This document shows, piece by piece, positions 44,147 through 51,517 of a stretch of DNA of 64,000 nt. This DNA is from Ga0077555 sp041397775 (GTDB lineage Bacteria > Pseudomonadota > Alphaproteobacteria > Rhizobiales > Hyphomicrobiaceae): assembly GCA_041397775.1 (NCBI GenBank), contig JAWKWB010000005.1, forward strand, positions 310,001-374,000, in the 5' to 3' direction. Positions within the stretch are counted from its first letter, which is position 1, and every line of letters starts with the position of its first letter. A program made the position numbers and the translations under genes. Under the pieces are notes generated by a model. That model ran no database searches and had not been told where the DNA came from. It worked only from the letters and a program-made list of their open reading frames with translations.

Positions 44147-44872
44147 TCAAGCCCGGCCGGCAGCGACGGCGCAATCATTCTCCTGCGGTGGCGCGGGATG
44201 GTCACCTGATCGCACCCGCCGTCCGAACGTGGCGGTCGCGCGCGCCAAGTCGCCGGCATCGTCGACGTCGTGATGCCGCGTGGTGAACGCGACGCGGCAA
44301 TCTCCGAGATTGGCCAGGGTCTGGGCGAGTGAGGTCGATTGCGACCAGCGTACCCCCGCATAAGGGTAGAACACGCGCGGCCGGCGCCGCGCTCCGACGA
44401 GCCAGAAGCCGCCGTCCTCAGCCGGGCCGAAGGCCATGTCGTGGTTGCCGAGCAGCCGGAAGGCACGGCGCACGTCGCCCGCGCCGATACCCGGAACGTC
44501 CGTGCCAACGACACAGACGGGACCCGGCGGCAGCGTACGCATCGGCTTGTGCATGCGCGCACCAAGTTCGCCGCGCCCCTGGTGCATGCGGGAAACGCCG
44601 CGCGGCCAGACGGGATGCGCCAGATCGCCTACGGTATCGACGGCGACAATTGTCTCCCAGAACGGCTGCCGCGACAGCCGCGCCAGCACCGTCCGCGACG
44701 CCGTGCGGTAGAACCGGCACGCTTCCGCCACGCCCACCTGGCGCGCCAGCCGGGTCTTGACGCGCCCGGCGACCGGCGCCTTCGCCATGATCACCAGACG
44801 GCGGCGAAAGGGCGCCGCGGCCTTGCGCGACGCCCTGCTTTGCTTCACCGGACGATTGATCTGCTGCCGCAC
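44147..44872 (-). CDS. TIGR04282-type arsenosugar biosynthesis glycosyltransferase (DUF2064)
   Basis: A 241-residue GT-A-like protein of the DUF2064/TIGR04282 group. Motifs: IMAKAPVAGRVKTRLARQVG, then CVVGTDVPGIGAGDVRRAF and AFGPAEDGGFWLVGAR. The start is a GTG (44872), only 11 nt past the stop of the MBL gene, and the conserved first strand lies upstream of the internal Met. Its usual partner, TIGR04283, occurs two genes upstream (46016-46705). The names come from arsenosugar biosynthesis context in other genomes, and no ArsM or ArsS is seen here. Confidence 0.85.
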   Translation of the reverse strand: MRQQINRPVKQSRASRKAAAPFRRRLVIMAKAPVAGRVKTRLARQVGVAEACRFYRTASRTVLARLSRQPFWETIVAVDTVGDLAHPVWPRGVSRMHQGRGELGARMHKPMRTLPPGPVCVVGTDVPGIGAGDVRRAFRLLGNHDMAFGPAEDGGFWLVGARRRPRVFYPYAGVRWSQSTSLAQTLANLGDCRVAFTTRHHDVDDAGDLARATATFGRRVRSGDHPAPPQENDCAVAAGRA

Positions 44873-44883
44873 GCCGGATGGGC

Positions 44884-45888
44884 TCAGGTCACGCTGACGG
44901 GAACGAGCGCGTAGCCCTTGCCGTCCTTCTCGATCGTGCCCGCACCGGGCATGCCCCAGTGATAGCCGGTGACGACGGTCTTCTCCTTCACGACGCGCTC
45001 GAACAGCGCCCGTCGCGAGGCCTCCGCCTTTACTGCATCCTGGTCGAAGGCGACATGCCAGCCGGGATTGGCCACGAACAGGGACGCGATGTTCGTCACG
45101 TCGCCGGACACGATGAACTGCCGGCCGCCCGAGCTGACCTGATAGGACGTATGGCCGGGCGTGTGGCCGTTGGTGTTGAGCGCCACGACACCGGCGATCG
45201 CTTCCTTGCCGTCTGCGAGTGGCCGGATGTTCTTCCAGGTCGGGAACGTCGCCTGGATGCGCTTCGTGAGGCCGCGGCGCGCCTCGGGTAGTTTCTCCAC
45301 CAGCGCAGGGTCAGTCCAGTATTTGTACTCGGCTTCCGGCACGACGATTTCGGCGTTGGGGAACACCTGCGCGTTCGTACCCTTCGCCATCAGCCCGAGG
45401 ATGTGATCGCCGTGGAAATGCGTCACCACGATGGTCGAGATCTTGGCCGGATCGATGCCCGCCTTGGCAAGGTTGGCTTTGGACAGCATGCCAGCCTTCG
45501 GGCCGCCAGCCTGCCCGCCGGTTCCGGAGTCGAACATGATCGTCTTACCGCCGATCTCCACGAACGTCACCGTGAACGTCACCGGCACGACGTCGCCGGA
45601 AAGACCGGCCTTCTTCAGCGCGGCCTTGGTCTCGTCGACGCTGGCATTCTTGATGAAGCCGGCATCGTGCGCCTTCTCCCAGACGCCGTCGAATACGGTC
45701 GTCACCTTCATGTCGCCGACCGTGAAGCGGGCAAAGCCCCGTTCCTTCAGATCCATCGCGGCCGCGCCCGCGCCCGAGCCCTTCTGGGCATGAGCCGGCG
45801 AGACGAATTCCAACGTCCCATCCAGGCCGAAAGCCGCGCTCGCCGCAGCCGCCGAAATCACAAATCCGCGTCTCGAGATGCTCTGCAT
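44884..45888 (-). CDS. Tat-exported MBL-fold metallo-hydrolase
   Basis: A 334-residue metallo-beta-lactamase-fold enzyme. It begins with a twin-arginine signal (MQSISRRGFVISAAAASAAF ... PAHAQK), so it should be exported folded. Zinc motif THFHGDHILGL, then TNGHTPGHTSYQ and FIVSGDVTNIA give the remaining ligands; the C-terminal YHWGMPGAGTIEK is typical of the AttM/quorum-lactonase-like clan. A GGGAG-type Shine-Dalgarno precedes the ATG. It lies between the two glycosyltransferase genes on the same strand. Substrate unknown. Confidence 0.88.
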   Translation of the reverse strand: MQSISRRGFVISAAAASAAFGLDGTLEFVSPAHAQKGSGAGAAAMDLKERGFARFTVGDMKVTTVFDGVWEKAHDAGFIKNASVDETKAALKKAGLSGDVVPVTFTVTFVEIGGKTIMFDSGTGGQAGGPKAGMLSKANLAKAGIDPAKISTIVVTHFHGDHILGLMAKGTNAQVFPNAEIVVPEAEYKYWTDPALVEKLPEARRGLTKRIQATFPTWKNIRPLADGKEAIAGVVALNTNGHTPGHTSYQVSSGGRQFIVSGDVTNIASLFVANPGWHVAFDQDAVKAEASRRALFERVVKEKTVVTGYHWGMPGAGTIEKDGKGYALVPVSVT

Positions 45889-46015
45889 GGCTCCAACTCC
45901 CTTGTTAACCGGTCGATCGCCGGGCTTCCGGCGCACACTAAGCCGCCCTTGGAGCCGAGCGGAAGGCAGGCCGGGTCGTCTCACAGATTGTTGATCTCGC
46001 CCGTGCAACGGCCGC

Positions 46016-46705
46016 TCAGCGGTAGAGACGCGCCACGATGCCGGCCGGCACGTGCAGGTAGAACAGAAGCAGGCAGGACAAGTTGCGCAGCGAGCGCCGC
46101 AGATAGCCGTCCCGCCGGTAGCGCACGGCACTGGTGATGGCGCGCGAGCGCATGAGCATGATGCGTCCGCGTCCCAGCCGCCGCACGAGGTCGACGTCCT
46201 CCATCAGGGGCAGGCTCCGATAGCCGCCCACCTCCCGGTAGAGCGTCTTTGAGACCAGCAGCCCCTGGTCGCCATAGGGCAGCCTCAGCAGATGGCAGCG
46301 CATTGCCACGCCGAACTCGATCAGGCGCGGCCATAGCCCGATATCGTCGAGTGCGAAACGGAACACACCTGCTCCGGTCGGCATCTGCCCCAGGTCCTGG
46401 CGCTCCATCAGCTTGGACGCCTCCGCCTCCCAGCCGGGCTCGGGAACCGTATCGGCATGCAGGAAGAGCAGCCACGGCATGCGCGCCGCCTCCGCCCCCG
46501 CTGCGAGCTGCTGCCCGCGCCCCGCAGCCGTCTTCACGATGCGCGCGCCGCAGCCGTCCGCAATCCTCAGCGTCGCGTCCACCGAGCCCCCGTCGACGAC
46601 GATGACTTCGCGCACCAGGCCCTCCACGGCGGCCGGAACCAGCGCCGAGAGCGTCGCGGCCAGGCCGGTTTCTGCGTTGAGCGTGGGAATGACGACCGTG
46701 ATCAT
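46016..46705 (-). CDS. TIGR04283-type arsenosugar biosynthesis glycosyltransferase (GT2 family)
   Basis: A 229-residue GT2-type glycosyltransferase. Motifs: MITVVIPTLNAETGLAATLS, then EVIVVDGGSVDATLRIA (nucleotide-sugar Asp), LLFLHADTVPEPGWE (DxD-like HAD), and the QGLLVSKTLYREVGGYRSLP and EDVDLVRRLGRG blocks. The ATG at 46705 gives the expected first beta strand. The C-terminal hydrophobic stretch (LLFYLHVPAGIVARLY) may be membrane associated. First of the three-gene minus-strand group. Confidence 0.87.
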   Translation of the reverse strand: MITVVIPTLNAETGLAATLSALVPAAVEGLVREVIVVDGGSVDATLRIADGCGARIVKTAAGRGQQLAAGAEAARMPWLLFLHADTVPEPGWEAEASKLMERQDLGQMPTGAGVFRFALDDIGLWPRLIEFGVAMRCHLLRLPYGDQGLLVSKTLYREVGGYRSLPLMEDVDLVRRLGRGRIMLMRSRAITSAVRYRRDGYLRRSLRNLSCLLLFYLHVPAGIVARLYR

Positions 46706-46885
46706 GCGGGGTCCGAGCTGCGGTGCGCGCGCACTATAGTGAGCGCGCAGCAGAATCCAAAGCCCATGCATGACGGCCTCACGCCCGCCCGCTGCGGCGA
46801 GGCGCACAGGTGGACAGCCCGCCCGATGGTGGCATGATGGCGTCCGAGCCCGGCGGAGCCTCAGTGCCCGCACCGACGCAGATCC

Positions 46886-47054
46886 CCAGTGTAGCGCATC
46901 TGACGTTTGGGACGCGCACGCGGCTGGGTCCGTGACCCAACATCAGATGCAAAAGCTACACTGGAATCATATATTTTTCAGTGTTCCTTATGGTTCCGAC
47001 ATTTGCTCTCGGACGCCCTGAAAGGAGATGCAAATGTCGGAACCGGAACACCAG
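46886..47054 (+). repeat. Double-hairpin repeat element, copy 2 (169 bp)
   Basis: Same architecture, length and orientation as copy 1. Hairpin 1: CCAGTGTAGC (46886-46895) with GCTACACTGG (46955-46964). GCATCTGA...TTTGGG (from 46896) pairs with CCCAACATCAGATGC (46936-46950), and the AAAA bulge (46951-46954) is kept. The linker contains AATCATAT. Hairpin 2: GTGTTCC (46981-46987) with GGAACAC (47045-47051), a 4-nt bulge TTAT, then GGTTCCGACATTTGC (46992-47006) perfectly paired with GCAAATGTCGGAACC (47030-47044). Differences from copy 1 fall in paired positions and are mostly compensated. The element ends inside the Shine-Dalgarno region of the next gene. Confidence 0.9.
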
Positions 47055-47057
47055 GAG
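47053..47057 (+). promoter_or_regulatory. Shine-Dalgarno AGGAG of the MmgE/PrpD gene, abutting the repeat
   Basis: AGGAG lies 12 nt before the ATG at 47070 and shares its first two bases with the last bases of repeat copy 2. It decides the start at 47070: the in-frame ATGs at 47028 and 47034 lie inside the repeat's hairpin 2. Confidence 0.6.
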
Positions 47058-47069
47058 AGCCCGGACACC

Positions 47070-48443
47070 ATGACCACCGCCACCCGCGAAACCGAGATCC
47101 TTGCCGAATTCGTCGCCGGGCTGACCTTCGACAAGCTGCCCGCGGCCGTGTCGGCCCAGGCCTGCAACATCGTCCTCGACACGCTGGGATGCGCCATCGG
47201 TGCCTGGCGCGACGATCCGGAAAAAGCCGAGATCGCGGCAAAGCTCGCCGATACCTTCCATTCCGCGCCGAAGGCCGCCATCTGGGGCGCGCGCGGCCAC
47301 AAGTCCGATGCGGCGCTGGCCGCACTGGCCAACGGCATCCTCGCCAACGCGGCCGACTTCGACGACACCCACAAGCGGGCACTCCTCCACACCGGCTCCG
47401 TCGTCGTGCCACCGACCCTGGCAGTGGCCCAGGAACGCAATCTCAGCGGCCGCCAGCTCGTCACGGCCATCGTCACGGGCTACGAGACCGCCGTGCGCGT
47501 CGGCATGGCCGTCATGCCCACCCACTATCGCTTCTGGCACTCCACGGCCACCAACGGCACGTTCGGTGCGGCAGCGAGTGCGGCGAGCGCCTTCGGTCTC
47601 GACACGCAGCGGACGCTGATGGCGCTCGGCTTCGCCGGCACGCAGGCCGCCGGCCTCAACACGTTCTTCACCTATGGCGACCTGACGAAGAGCCTGCATC
47701 CCGGCAAGGCCGCGTTCAACGGCGTGCTTTCCGCCCGCCTCGCCGAGATCGGCGGCACCAGTCCCCCCACCATCCTCGAGCACGAGAAGGGCTATCTCAA
47801 TGCCTACTCGCTCGAGCCCAAGGCTGCCGCCCTGACCGACGGCCTCGGCAGCACCTGGGAAATCCTCCAGAACGGCTACAAGTTCTTCCCGTCCATTCTG
47901 GCCAGCCACGCCGCCATCCAGGCGACGCTCGCCGTGGTCGTCGACAACGACATCGCGCCCGACCAGATCGCAGCCGTCGAAAACGCGACCTACGCGACCG
48001 TCAAATCCCACTTCTCCGCCAAGACCGTGACGACCGGCATGGGCGCGCGCGTGAGCGTACCCTACTGCTGCGCCGTGGCAGCGCTGGACCGGACGGTGGG
48101 CCAGGCACAGTTCGCCCAGGAGCGTGTGATGCGCGCCGACGTGCAGACCCTGCTGGCCAACACCGAGGTGGTCGAGGACCCAGACCTGACCAAGCTCTAT
48201 CCCGCGAAGTTCCCCGCGCGCGTCACCGTCACGCTGAAGGACGGTCGCACCTTCACCGACCAGCGGGATTTTCCCAAGGGCGATCCGCAAGATCCCCTCT
48301 CGCCGTCCGAGATCGAGGCCAAGTTCCTCGACAATGCCGCGGCCTGCTACACGCCCGCCGAAGCCCGCGAACTCGTTCGCCTGGTCCGCGGACTGCCCGA
48401 GGCGACGCACTGCACACCGCTCTTCCAGCTCCTGACGCGCTGA
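47070..48443 (+). CDS. MmgE/PrpD-family protein
   Basis: A 457-residue member of the 2-methylcitrate dehydratase/immune-responsive-gene-1 family. Blocks include KLPAAVSAQACNIVLDTLGC, ANGILANAADFDDTHKRAL, RFWHSTATNGTFGAAASAAS and YLNAYSLEPKAAALTDGLG. Family members dehydrate or decarboxylate citrate-like acids, and many paralogues have unknown substrates. No prpC or prpB is adjacent. The start at 47070 is set by AGGAG right after repeat copy 2, which therefore forms part of its leader or promoter. Confidence 0.9.
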   Translation: MTTATRETEILAEFVAGLTFDKLPAAVSAQACNIVLDTLGCAIGAWRDDPEKAEIAAKLADTFHSAPKAAIWGARGHKSDAALAALANGILANAADFDDTHKRALLHTGSVVVPPTLAVAQERNLSGRQLVTAIVTGYETAVRVGMAVMPTHYRFWHSTATNGTFGAAASAASAFGLDTQRTLMALGFAGTQAAGLNTFFTYGDLTKSLHPGKAAFNGVLSARLAEIGGTSPPTILEHEKGYLNAYSLEPKAAALTDGLGSTWEILQNGYKFFPSILASHAAIQATLAVVVDNDIAPDQIAAVENATYATVKSHFSAKTVTTGMGARVSVPYCCAVAALDRTVGQAQFAQERVMRADVQTLLANTEVVEDPDLTKLYPAKFPARVTVTLKDGRTFTDQRDFPKGDPQDPLSPSEIEAKFLDNAAACYTPAEARELVRLVRGLPEATHCTPLFQLLTR

Positions 48444-48491
48444 CCGCGACGCCCCCCGGAGCGAGGCCGCGAGATGGCCGCGCGCCGACCC

Positions 48492-49127
48492 TCAGGCGCC
48501 CGCGAACTCGGTATCTTTCTTCGGAATCAGGTCGTAGGGAAGTGCGAAGCCCGGCATGGCCTTCAGTTGCCCTGACCAGCGCGCGATGTTGGGCCAGCGC
48601 GCGATGTCGAGGCCGCCCTCGGCCATGAACACCATGCGTCCCCAGCAGCCGATGTCGGCGATCGTGCACTGCTCACCGACGAGCCACACCCGCCCTTCCA
48701 GCGCACGGTCGACGAACGACAGTGCGTCCTCGGCCAGCGGCCGGAAGTGTTCCATGACCGCGGCATCGACTGTCCGGAAGCGGCTGAAATGGCGCACCTT
48801 CGCGACGTTCGTGATGGCGTCCGCTTCCCAGGACAACCACTCCCGCGCGCGCCACTTGTCCTGCTCGCTCTGCCCCTCGAACGCCCCCACGGTGCGCGCC
48901 AGATAGTCGAGGATCACGTTCGACTGCACGACCGTGAGGCCTCGGTGCCGCAAGGCCGGCACCTGGCCATAGCGATTGACCGCCAGATACTCCGGCAGCC
49001 GCTGCACGCCGTTCTTGAGATTGACCGTGCGGAACGAGAACGGCACGCGCGCCAGCGACAGATACAGCATCGGCTTGTAGCTGGAACTGGACGTGAAGCT
49101 GCCGTAGAGCGTCAGGCGATCGTCCAT
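48492..49127 (-). CDS. Glutathione S-transferase family protein
   Basis: A 211-residue GST-like protein. The N-terminal thioredoxin-fold domain is LTLYGSFTSSSSYKPMLYLS (the Ser-rich start suits a beta/zeta-like active site) with NRYGQVPALRHRGLTVVQSN. The C-terminal helical domain includes EDALSFVDRALEGRVWLVGE. It resembles GSTs of maleylacetoacetate-isomerase or general detoxification type. The substrate is not predictable. Convergent with the MmgE gene. Confidence 0.88.
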   Translation of the reverse strand: MDDRLTLYGSFTSSSSYKPMLYLSLARVPFSFRTVNLKNGVQRLPEYLAVNRYGQVPALRHRGLTVVQSNVILDYLARTVGAFEGQSEQDKWRAREWLSWEADAITNVAKVRHFSRFRTVDAAVMEHFRPLAEDALSFVDRALEGRVWLVGEQCTIADIGCWGRMVFMAEGGLDIARWPNIARWSGQLKAMPGFALPYDLIPKKDTEFAGA

Positions 49128-49195
49128 GGCGCATGCAGCTCCCCGGCTAGACTTTAACCCGCGAAACAGCAGCCGCCAACGCAGCCGCGTCCCGG

Positions 49196-49684
49196 TCAGG
49201 ACTGGCCCATGCTCATTGCCCCATCCGGGCGCTGTACGCCCCCGATCGGGTCGTCGGAGCGGCGGGACTTGCCTTCGAAATAGGCGCCCTGCTCGATGGC
49301 CAGTTGCGTGTGGAAGATATCGCCTTCGACACGGCTCGACGACTGCAGCATGACGTTCTTGCCGCGCACCGACCCCATCACCGTACCGCGGATGACGATC
49401 TCGTCCGCCACGAGCCCCCCCGTGATCTTGGCGCTGTCGCCGATCACGATGCTGACGGCATGCAGGTCGCCCTGTACCTCGCCGTCGACGTGCACCTCAC
49501 CCTTCGAGATGAGATTGCCCACGATCACGAGATCGGCACCGATGGTGGACTGTGCGGCCTTGCCGCCGGACGACCGCCCGAGAGAGATCGGGGCGCCAGC
49601 CATGGGCCCGCCATGCACTGGCGGCGGGGCTGGACGGTGCAAATCGAACGCAGTCGGCTCTTTGTCCGGCTTCTTGGTGAACAT
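49196..49684 (-). CDS. Bactofilin (polymer-forming cytoskeletal protein)
   Basis: A 162-residue bactofilin. The central beta-helical domain (about 45-130) shows the repeated turns LVIVGNLISKGEVHVDGEVQ and GDSAKITGGLVADEIVIRGT, then SSSRVEGDIFHTQLAIEQGA and FEGKSRR. Disordered Pro-rich N- and C-terminal tails are usual. Bactofilins self-assemble without nucleotide and help place cell-envelope or stalk structures. It stands alone upstream of the GST gene. Confidence 0.93.
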   Translation of the reverse strand: MFTKKPDKEPTAFDLHRPAPPPVHGGPMAGAPISLGRSSGGKAAQSTIGADLVIVGNLISKGEVHVDGEVQGDLHAVSIVIGDSAKITGGLVADEIVIRGTVMGSVRGKNVMLQSSSRVEGDIFHTQLAIEQGAYFEGKSRRSDDPIGGVQRPDGAMSMGQS

Positions 49685-49924
49685 GAAACGCTAACTCCCC
49701 AGAACGCAAATACGATCGGGCGTGGCAACGGTCCAGCGCACAGGCAAAGCGCTGCACCCGGATAGCCATCGCGGACGCGCGACAGTCCCGAAACTCCCCC
49801 CGCGAGACCCAGCCGATTAGCACAAAAAGTGGGATTGGTCACCGATTGTATAAAAAATCAGCCAAAGTCTCTTTCGGGCGATCACCGGCGGCGACGTCCC
49901 CAATCCGCACACCCCGCACCCGCC

Positions 49925-50749
49925 TCAGCCGCCACGGCCCACCGGCACCAGCGGCTTGTAGAAGCCGGGCGTCAATCCGGCTTCGGCCCGGGCCCTGTCG
50001 TTGAACGGCGGCTTCACGGCGCCTCGAAAATGCTTGCGGACGAGCGCATGGAACGTCGGCTCGGGGGCGACGCCCTGCTGTTCGCACATGTATCGGAACC
50101 AGCGGGCCCCCGCGGCGACATGCGTCTTCTCGTCGGTGTAGATGATGCCGAGAATAGCGGCAGAGTCCGCATCGCCCGCCGCTGCAAGGCCCTCCATGAT
50201 GCCGGGGCTGACATCCAGTCCGCGCGCCTCGAGTACCAATGGCACGATGGCCAGACGCGCGAACAGGCTTTCGCCGGTCGCCTGCGCGGCCTGCCAAAGG
50301 CCATCGTGCGCGGGCAAGGCCCCGTAGCACGAGCCCAGTTCCTCCAGCCGCGCACTCAAGAGGGAATAGTGATAGGCCTCTTCGTCGCCCACCTTCACCC
50401 AATCGTCGTAGAACGCGCGCGGCATGGGCACGTGAACGAACCGGCCGATCAGGTCCCACGTCATGTCTATGGCGTTGAGCTCGATATGGGCGAGCGAATG
50501 CAAGAGCGCGAGGCGGCCCTTGCCGTCGTGCACCGACCGCTTCGGCATGGCCTTGGGTGGCAGCAGCGTCGGCCGCTCGGGACGGCCCGGCCGGTCGGGC
50601 ATGGGCGCGCCGGTGCTGGCCGGCCCCAGCGACAGGCGGCGTTCCCGCCATGCCAGGGCGGCGGCCCGCGCGATTTCCACCTTCTCCATCGGATCGGCCG
50701 CCGACACGACCAGCCGCGCCGCCTCGCGCAGGTTTTCAACCGTGCTCAC
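49925..50749 (-). CDS. DUF455 ferritin-like protein
   Basis: A 274-residue ferritin-like-fold protein of the DUF455 family. Probable metal ligands lie in LLHSLAHIELNAIDMTWDLI, GDEEAYHYSLLSARLEEL, PLVLEARGLDVSPGIMEG and IIYTDEKTHVAAGARWF, a di-metal carboxylate pattern. Activity is not established. The gene starts with GTG (50749) just 10 nt after the bcp stop, so the two are cotranscribed and may share an oxidative-stress role. Confidence 0.9.
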   Translation of the reverse strand: MSTVENLREAARLVVSAADPMEKVEIARAAALAWRERRLSLGPASTGAPMPDRPGRPERPTLLPPKAMPKRSVHDGKGRLALLHSLAHIELNAIDMTWDLIGRFVHVPMPRAFYDDWVKVGDEEAYHYSLLSARLEELGSCYGALPAHDGLWQAAQATGESLFARLAIVPLVLEARGLDVSPGIMEGLAAAGDADSAAILGIIYTDEKTHVAAGARWFRYMCEQQGVAPEPTFHALVRKHFRGAVKPPFNDRARAEAGLTPGFYKPLVPVGRGG

Positions 50750-50759
50750 GCCCGGGGCC

Positions 50760-51227
50760 TCAGGTGGAAAGTGCGCGCGCGGCTGCCAGCACTTCCTCGG
50801 CGTGGCCGGGCACCTTGACCTTCCGCCACGCCTTCACGATCCGCCCTTTGCCGTCGATCAGGAATGTGGAGCGGTCGACGCCCATGTACTTGCGGCCGTA
50901 CATGGATTTCTCCACCCACACGCCATAGGCGTTGGCGACCGTCTTCTCGGTGTCGGCGATCAGGCCGATCGTCAAGTCGTGCTTCTTGCGAAACTTGGCA
51001 TGGCTTTCCACGCTGTCGGGAGATATACCCACGACCGTCACGCCGGCCTTCTCGAAGTCGGCCGCGAGGGCGGAAAAGTCCTTCGCCTCGCGCGTACAGC
51101 CCGACGTGTCGTCCTTGGGGTAGAAATAGAGGACCACCGGCTTTCCCTTGTGTTTGGAAAGCCTGAAAGTCTTGCCGTCGTCCCCCGGCAGCTCGACATC
51201 CGGTGCGGCTTGCCCCGCTTCGGCCAT
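50760..51227 (-). CDS. bcp: Thioredoxin-dependent peroxiredoxin Bcp, 1-Cys type
   Basis: A 155-residue peroxiredoxin reducing H2O2 and organic peroxides. The peroxidatic Cys is C44 in YPKDDTSGCTREAKDFSA. It is the only cysteine in the protein: the resolving Cys found five residues later in E. coli-type Bcp is Lys here. It should therefore be recycled by an external thiol. VGISPDSVESHAKF and the C-terminal RSTFLIDGKGRIVKAWR complete the family. It is divergent from the AsmA-like gene and is followed by DUF455. Confidence 0.94.
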   Translation of the reverse strand: MAEAGQAAPDVELPGDDGKTFRLSKHKGKPVVLYFYPKDDTSGCTREAKDFSALAADFEKAGVTVVGISPDSVESHAKFRKKHDLTIGLIADTEKTVANAYGVWVEKSMYGRKYMGVDRSTFLIDGKGRIVKAWRKVKVPGHAEEVLAAARALST

Positions 51228-51517
51228 GTTTGCCTCCTTTTCGTAACCCTGATGCTTCGTCGTCCGCGTCGCTCTACGAAGCTTGCGTCATCCTGGATTT
51301 CCCACGGTGCTCGCCCATCCTCTAACAGAGGTGGGCGCAGGCGCGCTATCGCGACGAGTGGTACGACGGCCGGGACTTGCCGGAAAGGTTCGAGGACAGC
51401 TTGACGACGAGGTTCCCCAACGAACAGGGCGCGCCCCATCCCGATGGCGATGGTTGGCATGACGGCCCGACCCGACGAGGCGCCGACGCGAGCGACCGCG
51501 CGTCGAGCCCGCGGACC

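Noticed and set aside
51377..51517. TTG start at 51377 for the AsmA-like protein
   Set aside because: It would add 47 Arg/Asp/Pro-rich residues before the membrane anchor and needs a rare start; the ATG at 51518 is simpler, although not proven.
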